DNA of 60,823 bases from an uncultured Bacteroides sp. (GTDB taxonomy: Bacteria; Bacteroidota; Bacteroidia; Bacteroidales; Bacteroidaceae). The stretch's first letter is position 1. Every line of letters starts with the position of its first letter. The notes beneath the pieces were generated by a model. The model did no database searches and was not told the DNA's origin. It worked only from the letters and a program-made list of their open reading frames with translations. The DNA lies in assembly GCA_937890825.1 (NCBI GenBank), contig CALADS010000049.1:1-60823 (forward strand), in the 5' to 3' direction. This document shows positions 45,601 through 50,391 of the stretch, piece after piece. The translations under genes and the position numbers were made by a program.

Positions 45601-45674
45601 GAAAGTTGTTCGAAGAAGAACTATTCCAGGCTAAGAAGGACATGATTGATGAAATCAGTCGATATACGCAGTGA
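27618..45674 (+). CDS. Giant polyvalent virion protein (6018 aa): ddrB-ParB, pyrophosphatase-like, N6-methylase, SNF2/DEAH helicase, zincins
   Basis: One uninterrupted frame of 6018 codons. Regions in order (residues approximate): N-terminal repeats and an ejection-like, partly hydrophobic section (1-430); ddrB/ParB-like domain (1075-1460; GERIKGHY, LSGNGRTMAG with Arg1163); inorganic-pyrophosphatase-like domain (1630-1775; ISIENPAGSERKG, GVDGDHIDVFL); polar linkers; N6-adenine methylase (2520-2800; motif I EGSAGIG at 2631, NVPF at 2696 in place of NPPY/F); SNF2/DEAH helicase (3310-3930; GTGKT at 3349, DEAH at 3545, ATGTP at 3596, QRNGR at 3882); acidic Glu-run; zincin-like HEAVAH at 4626; a second zincin-like HENIH at 4864; helical region; and a C-terminal part with membrane segments near 5680 (LPD38-like, tentative). 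This matches the 'polyvalent protein' class thought to be injected with phage DNA to protect it. Embedded in the virion block between ejection-type genes and portal. Confidence 0.9.
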   Translation: MPIYYVKGETYDIPDDKVKAFEARYPESAVEYENGSDRYRIPIHRREGFLKRFPDARIVSLHPEIDKVREPEWKRRMASKNPQILYDVTQEQVVQEKQQEPEYVEGIGAGFKQGWEGVKEGAKFFAGETANLFTGSGLDDKKALATLERLQEEGRTDVLNAGSMEVMDNSTLQDISLIRGAIEEAGGDMDRAKRILSERANELSWGDKQMESAREGMSKMKPTKGFGAWVGNLIPQMLPGAAAIALSFITKNPKYAKIIGGVNLGGMSASTAGQSMMEARDAGATNGETWAVGIVDGVIEAATEKIPYDNYTKRLFNGVKRKVGGEMADVVNNVSSPGRAELEQLLTKANKKLGGKLFSGKNVKEYLASVAAEGASEFTAEALQTITPMIYEEPENYPVLTDILSSGWEGAKAGLFMGSVLGGASKIAEHRQQRARRKGQGYVDVAQVHMGKNDEVVEIVGFDDKTGDYQVLHDGKVRAVKRDDVVESHRFTFEEFDNAELDMEAGESYDNGYSLKTQQEMTDAKNMYEYQRARLAEQLGVEPDVLDDEIGDPINFIKEQRMLDADDSILQSVLDYANAKSTVDGMQQRVNDDIESRVAMSNEQIDQRTHRNDGMVHPATMQLNDRAVHIIDGNIVMTDDGTMVDSRRSDATIIIRDAATGKVEFAAPEAILNVQEPIYAAEEKIAAEEQIRQQFMQEYENKASGRITVWNAGDAYTLADENGQPMDIKLVANEQGVVDNGDGTVNATADGKKVVAVPKERIQQVVDEANMARVAGYAATNEAKEVEEKTAATLPEYGFNYKVTLQSKDGKEITGTIGDIYDDKVFSGGEREFVVNVDELSSSINGKRSPKLTQSELDGMVVSVQDADGNSVWKREESVLKNTGNVPENAENVQNSPISVSKSEDNADLMPLTKDGEPDFYASSPQRSHKFIYEESGLDRNEANEFVQLQLDQANKALEKVKSSSQPKMGTSIMKYKQAKEQHQKLVDEAQNTVNYWKAVRAKQAEISKAEREEMAQKDAVLHAEAVEQANAEREAKKIAEAERAAVGNEKPMPAITEKWAKANKVDGIQDEIVLPNGERIKGHYVLHESGASSASHQATNGFQKTDGFPMDEDGNTVNDRDYEGDKEAQDVTRGIASKYDQRALQTPVVVSQDGVVLSGNGRTMAGELAALDGTDSAYNEYLKQYSSKFGFSPEQVSQMQHPRVAFVPDQRMPYTAETFAKFNQQDMKAQNKTEQAVKLGKTVSDEVLAGILRTMNTYDTLGDFYNDASVSSQIVNMLVRDNVVPQAQVAEMYDGNKLSVVGREMLENILIGKSFEGTPDIVRMLASIPSMRQSVLFALSEISNNLMLGSDYTLKSEIAEAINLCYEARNKGGVQFGDDVTSYARQLNLFADSLQTVADYNNATIMMLANAINDKRISQLKKVLASYNGMAMDSATGQLNLFTGELRERNSIINDVLNLLNNGTEQQINAAGQAAAEKRKESSTAVSENGASGQSNANEQVVETENTDGEEEVLAERVSIIEGEESELEVPGGTEYHQSISISSKDGKSSYIVDKVDSPDTKGEYTGSSYQYDGKSFGGVKEVVDYIDNQPAKKESVVEEPSVQTKIEAAEAETNTDPTEAQKKAGNYKMGHVQIGNFDISIENPAGSERKGVDANGNPWSTKMANTYGYMRGTEGVDGDHIDVFLANDMDAWNGRKVFVVDQYNEDGTFDEHKVMLGFNEQEDAEAAYFANYEKDWGKKHKTVVTPVNLEDFEKWIDSSHRKRKAFAEYKNVKVIRTVPRMDGYTIESRKDTRDNSNLFAVKFDERVSRDEFKGQKEIAKKFSGYWSNFGKKGFLFKSEESAHDFAETVMGRTVEEVEGEAPISIASITKKNDPNAAEYNGETYYIGDQVILNGLRGRVVTINRWKCPVIQTEHATIALRYNGTDDLIHYVESEEETPNNKTNSVSKPEDPYHTDEERAHYEELKKRMRAKLNQLNSGIDPELLEIGVEMAFFHFKGGMRHFADFCKTMIEDCGDKIRPHLKMLYNAAAGTEDFIERGWDEEMDDRKTVRDFDVYNFDKSTVDVIETAQHVVEEAESMQQGEQIVEQIKNERNEEKRSERKQEEADTAALASEAETVASEAEATAGSAALAATESGPIEEHFGFKIGDAVFYTPFGKKTAQKATIYDFEKFDGRPVLDTGLAPVLYEVVEWSQVAPIESKESKIMDTAPLEGAVKKVDEQLEKVNKQLALLGYYEAEAVEKDYNESYGYMRNAEKKAVKDVKLLFDKLVKDLGLEDIVASKKSASKGKKGSNRFVYSNIAPIGGDVCMNIPLKDGAELNAYFHLDVIDGDNLQLSGVMYRIEQGGNSRSNNFINSDATYDEMLRAFRYVSKKWLPLEDFVSMAGRIAVQETDSKKETKNKKGKVTQQTVIGDLFGNLNTNDESKNNEEVQLQPGSSAAKREGGHQPRQNEPVGESKQHEAERADGRGMGGRDSSHSVSDEKRSGSLSGVHKSEQSVESKPKNVHNNVAERGHDYAPKGERARVEANIKAIETMNRLLEDGKPATREDMELLRRFSGWGGLGGAFKERIGDRWSAENPINKKLREIMTPEQYEWASGSASASQYFTPAFTIDAMWDIVRAMGFKGGNVLEGSAGIGNILGLMPQDLSAKSNIMAVEKDDAVGQMLSLLYPDAKVEVKGFEEAKIENGSVDLAITNVPFVTGLKVFDTSGDNDLSRKFRDIHNFCIAKNIRKLREGGIGIFISSSGTMDRSPKLMNWIANEGKSDVVGAFRLHSNTFGGTNATSDIIVVRKRVNGRKSTNAIDVSKSGVLRVVPYTPSDARSNAKPKDMALDMNQYFIDHPENMGGEMAFAFEKGETYQETSRRLYPSTDIDQEQRLSSWAKTFMSMDWETSAKQINNQEDTSIVYEDLGEGVKEGTMLLDKNGELCLAQRGKAVPIGVNKNKVKGKTKAECFNDYKSIKDALAKVLDYQTNHGDDKGLAPLLKELNRVYDNFVKTYGHINKNRSIPFLRKDIDFPSIAALENVTEKGRKDGKKEISYSKTDVFKHRVIEKESAPKPQSVKDGIIASIYLHGRVDVPYISEQLGLEQEKVRKDIIESGLGFENPTTMDIEVSYEYLSGNVREKLNQAREANTDGRYDVNIKALEAVVPMNIPAHLIQFSLGSSWVTPKLYTDYIQERTDLDVSLTNAGGTWVMKKPYSVNNEKNKALGVHSEICNKIVYGHELIEAALQNRTISVTKVIKHYNGETETIVDKDATMACANKIDEIRQDFRDWARQKMQSDTELSQEIERVYNEQFNNFVPKEIHDEFIPEHFGGAASIVNGNRFSLRKHQAKAAIRATTQPLMLAHEVGTGKTFTLITTAMEMRRLGTARKPMIVVQNATVGQFVGSAKSLYPNARILTLEDADRKAEGRMNFYAKIRYNDWDMIVVPQSVFERIPDSPEREARFIQDKIEEKMRVIEQLRDASDERDPIVRRAEKELENLKDELNNVRLKLSSPKASVEKDSKDKKREAKAKQNAVVKAQEMLDRETDDTMNFDDMGIDALLIDEAHEYKHLGFETAMQRGVKGVDPSYSKKSQGVYLKTQAVLENNNGRNVVFATGTPISNTAAEIWTFMRYLMPADVMKSYDIFYFDDFVRNFGQIEQIPEFGASGKYKEVNRFNGYTNLPELERIWLGVADTVLTKQAGGVSDKIPSMEGDKAQDVYLPQTKALRSVMKYVKKQLEAFEQMSGKEKKEHTHIPLVMYGIAKAAAVDARLVLNDAADETNSKTNETVRQTLKSLEDSKEYNGTVAIFADNYQNKQSGFNLYEDVRDKLIDKGVPADQIVIMRSGMSIKKKLEIFDKVNRGEVRVIMGSTFTLGTGVNIQERLHTLIHVDAPVRPMDYTQRNGRILRQGNLHKEWGIPVRVLRFGVEDSLDVTAYQRLKTKGAIADSIMNGKQLIADSMNNRVLEEEQDVFGDITAQLSGSEYALLKNQIEKQVKKLESRRSQWEQDQMYIHNQKPRLKGMMISAQERKSNAESFLKKVEGIDDVVIHVGKLQFKNIDAMADYIKDYNSKQREVQEKIRSGRDDKASSKLTVTIGGFAFDIDSETTKDIKYTASGMVTSTSTKMRYTCKELGLIDVPVDGQKIKNAINDILDDVLSGNDFREIIETSSAAIQRYEEGIKQLEAREGKPFEDAEALEQAKAKLEEYDELMKKELEEKEAKYAEIDSEVEEATEVVAVEEEEEEEEEGDEDTLYREVTDDSELAWLENQPTVKAYRAMQVIDGRLYSPMASGKKKKLGAGYGLNKWDVATEMAFNVTDEMLAEVEKLNNSNEKGYVNVIPGVLRFEKASKTGKASLKYHLVTDETDVWAAYNPYNHNSDSMLNDQFKAAYRRGNIVVVEAEVPVGDLESGYRAPYSKDAVGKTEWKSGDVAAQFPDEMKRTVYLSRYTKPVRILSNTEVAKWIGERLRKAEEITGEPITLYEASFHPEVKRLLEDDGFTFVPVEQPKGKVSKVLEGHPDYMSDDKIAAIDEALSNQDSWLQRGGDGSFSDEELSYENDPVAKWLGESKRSRNQQQEAQRMRERIVKRANELAVQLNLDNVEIITDTSTLKGKKARAKGWFSPKTGKIVVVVPNHKSIADVEQTVLHEAVAHYGLRKLFGEHFEDFLRNVYNNASEDVRRKIDGLAAKHGWDSDKATEEYLASLAENTNFENAIHEGWFSKIKTFFMGMLAKAGVKLGVELGDNELRYILWRSYENLAEPGRYRDVIEQAADITMQYELGVGNYANSSSGPLYAADDLFLREEKNLSDVIDEFTSKYNSVPVEIIHNDISVDELMEMFNVDESKASEMQADIRKGKASGAYIPQLKKIFIFADTISGEFESTLFHENIHAILDKLYADNSRDIADAYYKATEGKFERFKKIINKKYFPEEVAEEFFTYALGYSMEDGKFNRIDDFLPASYQPLLEQILKTIGYERESEIRRRRNGTGNNRTFLGRYREKWAMWLRKAKEHFSNFTSDESDVFFRDGDPEVHERTFARRQYEERVKTGIYQMQEALQDSMLGLKEAMKAILGKHSKIEDVDGYENAYLGENRLSSVNQAEADAFARMKFKPLIDEIAKLVPDEEHMYELTDYMMAKHGLERNEVMARRAATKDVQKEFGAELRKAQRAANKNPLDHDAADKLEEIKLLMQEREEELYFEYRAKDYAGLTALTGEESVMDAENVASTLVNDYEATHNTDELWDKINDISRSILQKSYECGLMDKATYNDISSMYKHYIPLRGFDEKTSAEEYAYLTHKDSAFNAPIVKAMGRKSKADNPLAYLQSMAESTIMQGNRNKLVKQRFLNFALNHPSDLVSVSELWLKHNEITDEWEPVFPDNIEAKDSAEEVERKMQDFEQRMMQLAEDHPEDYKKGKDAVGIPYRVVTDRDLHQHQVVVKRNGRDYVITINGNPRAAQALNGQTNPDNDMSGAIGAILRAGENVNRHLSAFYTTRNPDFVASNFLRDMLYTNSMVWVKEGKNYALRFHRNYAMFNPVKMKRLLAKYRKGELNMSDKTESLFHQFMSNGGETGYVNIRDIEKHKKDVMQELRKSKGKLPLKKAWDLLSERFDEVNRAVENCARFAAFVTSREMDRSVERSIYDAKEISVNFNKKGSGSKFYDAVGQTRLGNAAALTGGLGRTGFVFWNAAIQGLTNFGRQLNEHPQKAYTGVASMFILGAIIAQLGLDDDDEEDKKNSYYNLPEHVRRSNILFKAGDSWVSIPLPVEYRAVYGLGELMMSTIGGKEHLTGSEIAMQIAAQLSQVMPLDLMNDGGVMGLVPSAVKPFAEVYENKSWTGLPIYKDTPYNKDMPEWTKAYSNSNKYIVGLSAAMNEASGGDKYTKGTIDWNPSKVEYLLNGYFGGVFNTINRMAKMAETVAGARDFDPQSFLIMNRVVKAGDERTEHRAINNEYFRLQEKLENVGKRLRHYENDTMNGVFDYAEKIDFLYNSPEYAQYEIYKQHQKYINELYDVLKIVVDEQERKLFEEELFQAKKDMIDEISRYTQ
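34885..35112 (+). CDS. Possible overprinted 75-residue gene inside the giant gene
   Basis: A +1-frame ORF inside the linker before the methylase domain. Its C-terminal half (LNELTDEEWVDVIAAILCLT, then KSEVEAYLAYIRASRA) looks like a real helical protein, whereas the giant protein's own frame here is polar and low in complexity (KREGGHQPRQNEPVGE, RSGSLSGVHKSEQS), the usual look of an out-of-frame reading. Hand counts give 62% G+C at 34921-34980 against 30% in the preceding 60 bases. In the +1 frame the extra G/C falls mainly in third positions. Starts at 34885, 34900 or the ATGs of MNRWER and MKLNEL are possible. It may be an overlapping gene, or the relic of an inserted one now read in another frame. 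Confidence 0.45.
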   Translation: MNQKTMKKYSYNLAPALPSEKEDTNRDRMNRWERANNMKLNELTDEEWVDVIAAILCLTKSEVEAYLAYIRASRA

Positions 45675-45696
45675 CTCAATAGATAAAAAGATGATT

Positions 45697-45724
45697 TGAA
45701 GGCGATGTGGTAACTTCGCCTTCA
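45697..45724 (+). promoter_or_regulatory. Intergenic RNA hairpin between the giant gene and portal
   Basis: TGAAGGCGA (45697-45705) pairs with TCGCCTTCA (45716-45724) around a 10-base loop. There is no T-run, so a terminator is unlikely. A processing or stabilising element between the huge upstream message and the portal message is more plausible. A similar hairpin follows the capsid gene. Confidence 0.55.
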
Positions 45725-45737
45725 TTCATTAAAACAA

Positions 45738-47723
45738 ATGCGTATGGCAGAAAAATTACATAGACTTAGCCGCGTAAAGCCAAAATTTGATAACGATGAG
45801 GCAGATACCGTGAAGCGTAGTAAACTTCAGGGTAATGATCGTAAGCGTGCATTTGATGTGCTGATGCAGGCTCAGCAGTATTATAGCGCAATGTGGAAGT
45901 TCCGTAAGGAACGTGAGCGGAACAAGCGCTATTATTATGGCGATCAATGGGGCGATATAGTGTGCGTTAATGGCAGGAGAATGACCGAAGAGGAATATAT
46001 CAAGAGCCAAGGTAATATTCCTTTAAAGAACAATTTGATTCAACGCTTAGGCCGTAATGTAATTGGTGTGTATCGTAGCCAGAGCACTGAACCTACCTGT
46101 ACTGCACGAGACCGCGACGAGCAGAAACTGGCAGAGACAATGAGTACGGTACTGCAATACAATATGCAGTTAAATCGTATGCAGGAAGTTTATGCACGTA
46201 CCATGGAAGAATTTCTTATCAGTGGTTTGGCTGTACATCGCAAATGGTACGGCTGGAGAAATAACAAGATGGAGTGCTGGACTGACTATGTGCAACCCAA
46301 CAATTTCTTCATCGACAACAACATGCGTGACTTCCGGGCATGGGACTGTTCCCTAGTCGGTGAAATTCACGACATCAGCTTTGAACAACTGTTGGAGCAG
46401 TTTGCCGAGACACCGGATGATTACAAAGTGCTATCGAGCATCTATGCAATAGCTAAAAACAACAGGACGTTTCAACACGGATGGGAGCAGTTTGGATATA
46501 GTGACAGCAAGTACAATGCGGATTTCCTGATTCCGAAGAATGAGACTCTTTGTCGCGTTATTGAGGTGTGGAGAAAGGAAAGTAAGCCACGCTACCGATG
46601 CCACGACTACAACAATGGTGATGTATTCAAGATTGATGTGGAAGACTACAACGTAATGGTAGCGCAAGAAAATCAGCGTAGAATGCAGCAGGCACTTCAA
46701 CAAGGTATACCCCAAGAGGAAATTCCTTTCATTGAGGCTACCTGGTTTATGGACAGCTATTGGTACTTCTATTATTTATCTCCATTCGGTGATATTCTTG
46801 CAGAAGGTGAAACTCCGTATGCGCACAAAGAACATCCGTATGTGGTTAAAGCTTATCCGTTTATTGATGGTGAGATTCACAGCTTCGTCAGTAATGTTAT
46901 AGACCAGCAGCGCTACACAAACCGGTTGATTACTTTATACGACTGGATTATGAGAGCCAGCGCAAAGGGCGTGTTGCTTATACCAGAAGAATGTATTCCG
47001 AATGGTGTAACACCTGAACAATTTGCAGAGACATGGACAAAATTTAATGGAGTTGTCGTGTATAAGGCCAAACCAGGTTCTGCAGCTCCACAACAAGTAA
47101 GCAATAACTCTACAAATATCGGTATCAATGAATTGTTGCAGTTGCAGATTAAGTTCTTTGAGGATATATCCGGTGTGAATGGTGCCCTGCAAGGAAAGCC
47201 TGGTTATGCAGGTATGAGTGCTGCATTGTATAATCAGCAGACCCAAAATGCAACTACCAGCTTGCTTGATATTCTTGATTCCTACCAGGAATTTGTAAAG
47301 GATGCAGCCTATAAGGACGTGAAGAATATACAGCAGTTCTACGACCAGAAACGAGTATATAATATTTCCGGACGTGTGGGTGCCCAGGTTGAATACGATC
47401 CACGCAAGATACAAGATGTTGAATTTGACCTTAGCGTTGTGCCGAGCACGGCTACACCTGCATACCGAGCAATGGCCAACGATTTCTTGATGCAGATTTG
47501 GTCGAGCGGACAGATCAGCCTGGAACAACTGTTACAAAATGGAGACTTCCCATTTGCAGACCAGTTACTGCAAAGCTTACAAAGTCAAAAAGAACTGTTG
47601 GAACAAGGAAAAGTTCCGGATGGTCTTTCACCCCAGCTTCAGCAACAAATTTTACAGCAACAACAAAACACCAATATGGATGCTGTTAACATGCTGGATA
47701 AAGCTATGCGCCAGGCTGCGTAA
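45738..47723 (+). CDS. Portal protein (P22-like)
   Basis: Forms the dodecameric ring through which DNA enters and leaves the capsid. The 661-residue protein (659 if the ATG at 45744 is used, giving MAEKLHRL) has the length and layout of P22-type portals: an N-terminal helical region with RKERERNKRYYYGDQW, PLKNNLIQRLGRNVIGVYRS near residue 95, a central stem/crown part, and a Gln-rich C-terminal helix (LSPQLQQQILQQQQN) like the P22 barrel helices. It follows the ejection genes and faces the terminase gene, which is read in the opposite direction and ends 30 bases away. Confidence 0.85.
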   Translation: MRMAEKLHRLSRVKPKFDNDEADTVKRSKLQGNDRKRAFDVLMQAQQYYSAMWKFRKERERNKRYYYGDQWGDIVCVNGRRMTEEEYIKSQGNIPLKNNLIQRLGRNVIGVYRSQSTEPTCTARDRDEQKLAETMSTVLQYNMQLNRMQEVYARTMEEFLISGLAVHRKWYGWRNNKMECWTDYVQPNNFFIDNNMRDFRAWDCSLVGEIHDISFEQLLEQFAETPDDYKVLSSIYAIAKNNRTFQHGWEQFGYSDSKYNADFLIPKNETLCRVIEVWRKESKPRYRCHDYNNGDVFKIDVEDYNVMVAQENQRRMQQALQQGIPQEEIPFIEATWFMDSYWYFYYLSPFGDILAEGETPYAHKEHPYVVKAYPFIDGEIHSFVSNVIDQQRYTNRLITLYDWIMRASAKGVLLIPEECIPNGVTPEQFAETWTKFNGVVVYKAKPGSAAPQQVSNNSTNIGINELLQLQIKFFEDISGVNGALQGKPGYAGMSAALYNQQTQNATTSLLDILDSYQEFVKDAAYKDVKNIQQFYDQKRVYNISGRVGAQVEYDPRKIQDVEFDLSVVPSTATPAYRAMANDFLMQIWSSGQISLEQLLQNGDFPFADQLLQSLQSQKELLEQGKVPDGLSPQLQQQILQQQQNTNMDAVNMLDKAMRQAA

Positions 47724-47753
47724 GAGGCGGTTCGGATATAGCGAACGCTATGT

Positions 47754-49859
47754 TTATATGGTGGCGGCAGAGACTACGTTGCGTGTGTAACTGATGTTTC
47801 TGTTGCCATTTCTTTGTATAATTCTCGGCATCTCCATTTCGTTGTAGCATATATGCAAGCCGATTGCTCTTGTCATGAGCTTGTCGTCGTGTCCACCTAT
47901 CACCGCACCGGTTGACCCGTTTGGTTTCCGTTCAAATATCAACATTTCATCGAGTGCTCCACCATCTCTTTCCGTATATGCCCCATCGCGAATAATGCGC
48001 ACGAGATTAGAGATAATCATAGGCTTTGTATATACGTTGGTATGGAATCCCCATTTTGTGGGTGCTCCTTCACGTATCTGGTCCTCTGACTGCTTGCGTG
48101 CATACAGGTTAGGATATACACCGGCAATGAGGCAGAGGATGTATTGTGACTGATCGCCATCTACTTGCCGATTCTTGTCGTGCGTTTCTAACGTATTACT
48201 TTCAATGACCAGCAATGCGTTATTGTAGAATGCTGAGATTTGTGCGGCCTTCCAAGCCAAAAGGTCCATGTCGATGTGTCCGTACCATTGCGCTACTACA
48301 CAAGGCTTTCCTCCATCTATCATCCAAAAACGGTCGAATACGACTATGACAGACCAGTCGGCTTTGCTGGAACGTCCACCAATATCCACTACAGTAATAT
48401 AGCGGTCTGTTATTTCTTCGTATGGATCATTCTCAGGCATTGACCAAATATGCAGTCCTCCCTGGCTATCCTTTTTAAAGCGAACATTAGAAAGTGCCGT
48501 TTCGCCTTCATCTGCATCTCCATAAACCTCACCTATATAAAGAGGCGGTTTACATGTCTTGCGTAAATTCTCAACAAGATATTTGTCGAATACACTGGCA
48601 CCACTATTGACAAATGCTTCGATTGCATCAGACGGGTATTCGGCCGCAATCTTACCATGTTCAGAATACTTGGTTCGTTCGGTAATATACCAGTTTATAG
48701 CTTCAAGAGTAGCCCCTTTGCTTTCCCAAAGCCACCACAAGTATTTACCTGGCTCTTCACGATCGGAAGATACAGATTCACTATTCCGATTGTTGTAAAG
48801 CCATTCTGCAAACCGTGCTTCCTCTTCTTTGCTGTTGAATGGGATGCGGTAATTCTCAATTTCATACCAGGCGATAAAGAAGGCGCGGAACTGAGATTTC
48901 CCATCGGCTGCTGCTGTGTATTCCTTATGGAAGAATGTTCCTACACCGTCGGCTGTGGATTCGTACACAATCATGGTGTACGGACGGTATAGGATACCTG
49001 ACGTAACAGAACGTATCAAGTCTTCGGGATGAATCTTTTCTGAGTCCATAAAGAAACCTACTTCGGAGAAATGGGCCAGCGCATAGTCGCCCGAACGGCC
49101 AGAGTTCGGTGATTGTGAACTACCTACTGATATGGTGCAGTTTCGCTGCGGCACACGCTGTGTGTTGTCTGAATTACCATCCCACACCAGTTTCTTTTCG
49201 TTTACATCATAAGAATCGCCAGCTTCATGCAACATTTCAATGGGGTAGGCATCCAGCATTTTACGGTACATACCTTTGATTTTTTCGGATGCACTGTTGA
49301 CATGGGCTACTATGATACCGTTCAGACTAGGCTTGTGGATAAGCTGGAGCCAGGCCATATAAAGGTCAGTCTCAGTAGACCCTCCCCATTGTCTGGCCTT
49401 ACACATGCAGATGCGTATAGGCTTATTCAACAGTCGCATTTCCTCCAAAATAGCACAATACTTCCGTTGAGGAAAAGTAAGTCTGAACAAGCAATCAGGC
49501 ATACCTGGTTCTTTGTTTTTGATATAAACCAACATGGCGCACCAGAATGGGAAGTCATGCTTATATCTTAAGCGAATAAACGTATCAACAACTTCATTAC
49601 GCTTTTCTTCGTCAGGTTCTTCACCGATTGAAAGGAGAAAATTATCTACGGAGCCGGATTTTCTTAATGCTTTCAAGAATTTGTTATTCTTCATGCTAAC
49701 CGGAAGATATTGTTCCGGTATAGGAAAATCGGGAAGGGTGTATAGAAAGCGTTCGCCTACACTTCCCTTACCTGTTATTGGATTAAAGTAGGCGAACATA
49801 ATATCATTGCGACGCTTGTTCTCGCATAGAATATCATTCACTTTCAAATCATTTGTCAT
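47754..49859 (-). CDS. terL: Terminase large subunit (on the opposite strand)
   Basis: ATP-driven DNA packaging motor and nuclease. In the 701 residues the ATPase half has a deviant Walker A CKARQWGGST at 153-162 and the HFSEVGFF Walker B-like stretch near 265. The RNase H-like nuclease half has the acidic motifs YITVVDIGG (about 490), LLVIESN (about 550) and GGHDDKLMTRAIG near the C-terminus. All catalytic acids seem present. It is read opposite to portal and capsid, which is unusual, and its start overlaps the upstream small gene by 11 bases. An internal ATG (MFAYFNPITG, residue 21) is an alternative start. Confidence 0.93.
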   Translation of the reverse strand: MTNDLKVNDILCENKRRNDIMFAYFNPITGKGSVGERFLYTLPDFPIPEQYLPVSMKNNKFLKALRKSGSVDNFLLSIGEEPDEEKRNEVVDTFIRLRYKHDFPFWCAMLVYIKNKEPGMPDCLFRLTFPQRKYCAILEEMRLLNKPIRICMCKARQWGGSTETDLYMAWLQLIHKPSLNGIIVAHVNSASEKIKGMYRKMLDAYPIEMLHEAGDSYDVNEKKLVWDGNSDNTQRVPQRNCTISVGSSQSPNSGRSGDYALAHFSEVGFFMDSEKIHPEDLIRSVTSGILYRPYTMIVYESTADGVGTFFHKEYTAAADGKSQFRAFFIAWYEIENYRIPFNSKEEEARFAEWLYNNRNSESVSSDREEPGKYLWWLWESKGATLEAINWYITERTKYSEHGKIAAEYPSDAIEAFVNSGASVFDKYLVENLRKTCKPPLYIGEVYGDADEGETALSNVRFKKDSQGGLHIWSMPENDPYEEITDRYITVVDIGGRSSKADWSVIVVFDRFWMIDGGKPCVVAQWYGHIDMDLLAWKAAQISAFYNNALLVIESNTLETHDKNRQVDGDQSQYILCLIAGVYPNLYARKQSEDQIREGAPTKWGFHTNVYTKPMIISNLVRIIRDGAYTERDGGALDEMLIFERKPNGSTGAVIGGHDDKLMTRAIGLHICYNEMEMPRIIQRNGNRNISYTRNVVSAATI

Positions 49860-50259
49860 AGTGTCCCTTTTTTATCAAATAGATAATTTCCATTGCGCTA
49901 CGCGGAAGCATGTAGAACTTTGGAGCTGGTGAATTTACAACCTCTCTTACCAAATGACACAGTTTTGCGTCTTTATCAGTTCTTTGAAGTTCAAGAACGC
50001 AGTTGTAAATCTCCAAGAACATTTCTTTCTTCATTGGGCGCATCGTGTCGAGAATGGGCTTTCCTTGCATGATAGCCGTGCATACTACCGTTGCCCTTTC
50101 CTCTGACACCCAGAATCGAGCACATGGCATGTTGACTATCTTTTCTGATATTTCGACAATAGATATTACTTCACACTGAGAAATCGCTTCCCGGTATGCT
50201 CTCATTAATTCCGCGTTTCTAAGTTCTGTAAATTCAAGTATGCTTCCGAAGTATTTCAT
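49849..50259 (-). CDS. Putative terminase small subunit-like protein
   Basis: A 136-residue helical protein overlapping terL by 11 bases, so the two are translationally coupled. Segments such as LMRAYREAISQC, ARFWVSEERATVVCTAIM and NSPAPKFYMLPRSAMEIIYL resemble a short protein I recall directly upstream of large terminases in other Bacteroidetes phages. Position and size fit a small terminase subunit, which would recognise the packaging site. The family assignment is from memory and the function is inferred. First gene of the opposite-strand pair, with its own promoter. Confidence 0.65.
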   Translation of the reverse strand: MKYFGSILEFTELRNAELMRAYREAISQCEVISIVEISEKIVNMPCARFWVSEERATVVCTAIMQGKPILDTMRPMKKEMFLEIYNCVLELQRTDKDAKLCHLVREVVNSPAPKFYMLPRSAMEIIYLIKKGHYDK

Positions 50260-50287
50260 GTACTATCAAACAATGGTTTATGGTATC

Positions 50288-50321
50288 CAAATATAATCAA
50301 TAAAAAGCAGGTATACACAAA
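50288..50321 (-). promoter_or_regulatory. Promoter for the terminase pair
   Basis: On the minus strand TTTG (50318-50321) and TATATTTG (50288-50295) are separated by 22 bases, close to the -33/-7 consensus. It faces away from the scaffold promoter, so packaging and capsid genes are divergently transcribed from a shared spacer. Confidence 0.55.
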
Positions 50322-50351
50322 AGATAAAATGTTTATAGCAATCTATAGAGG

Positions 50352-50359
50352 TAAATTTG
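50352..50359 (+). promoter_or_regulatory. Promoter -7 box for scaffold and capsid genes
   Basis: TAAATTTG is an exact TAnnTTTG match. It lies inside the longest version of the scaffold frame (ATG 50329), so the real start is more likely the ATG at 50392, 32 bases downstream of the box. Confidence 0.55.
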
Positions 50360-50391
50360 CGCTGCAATGGTTTAATGAAATACTTAATAAT

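Noticed and set aside
27618..45674. Giant frame as an assembly artefact joining several genes
   Set aside because: The frame stays open for 18 kb, with domains in an order typical of polyvalent proteins and polar linkers between them. No in-frame break or duplicate gene end was found.
47738..47751. ATAGCG-AA-CGCTAT inverted repeat between portal and terminase as a shared terminator
   Set aside because: The loop is too small and no T-run is present on either side. It may be chance.
50329..50391. 21-codon N-terminal extension of the scaffold protein
   Set aside because: It spans an exact TAnnTTTG box. The downstream ATG at 50392 fits the composition better.
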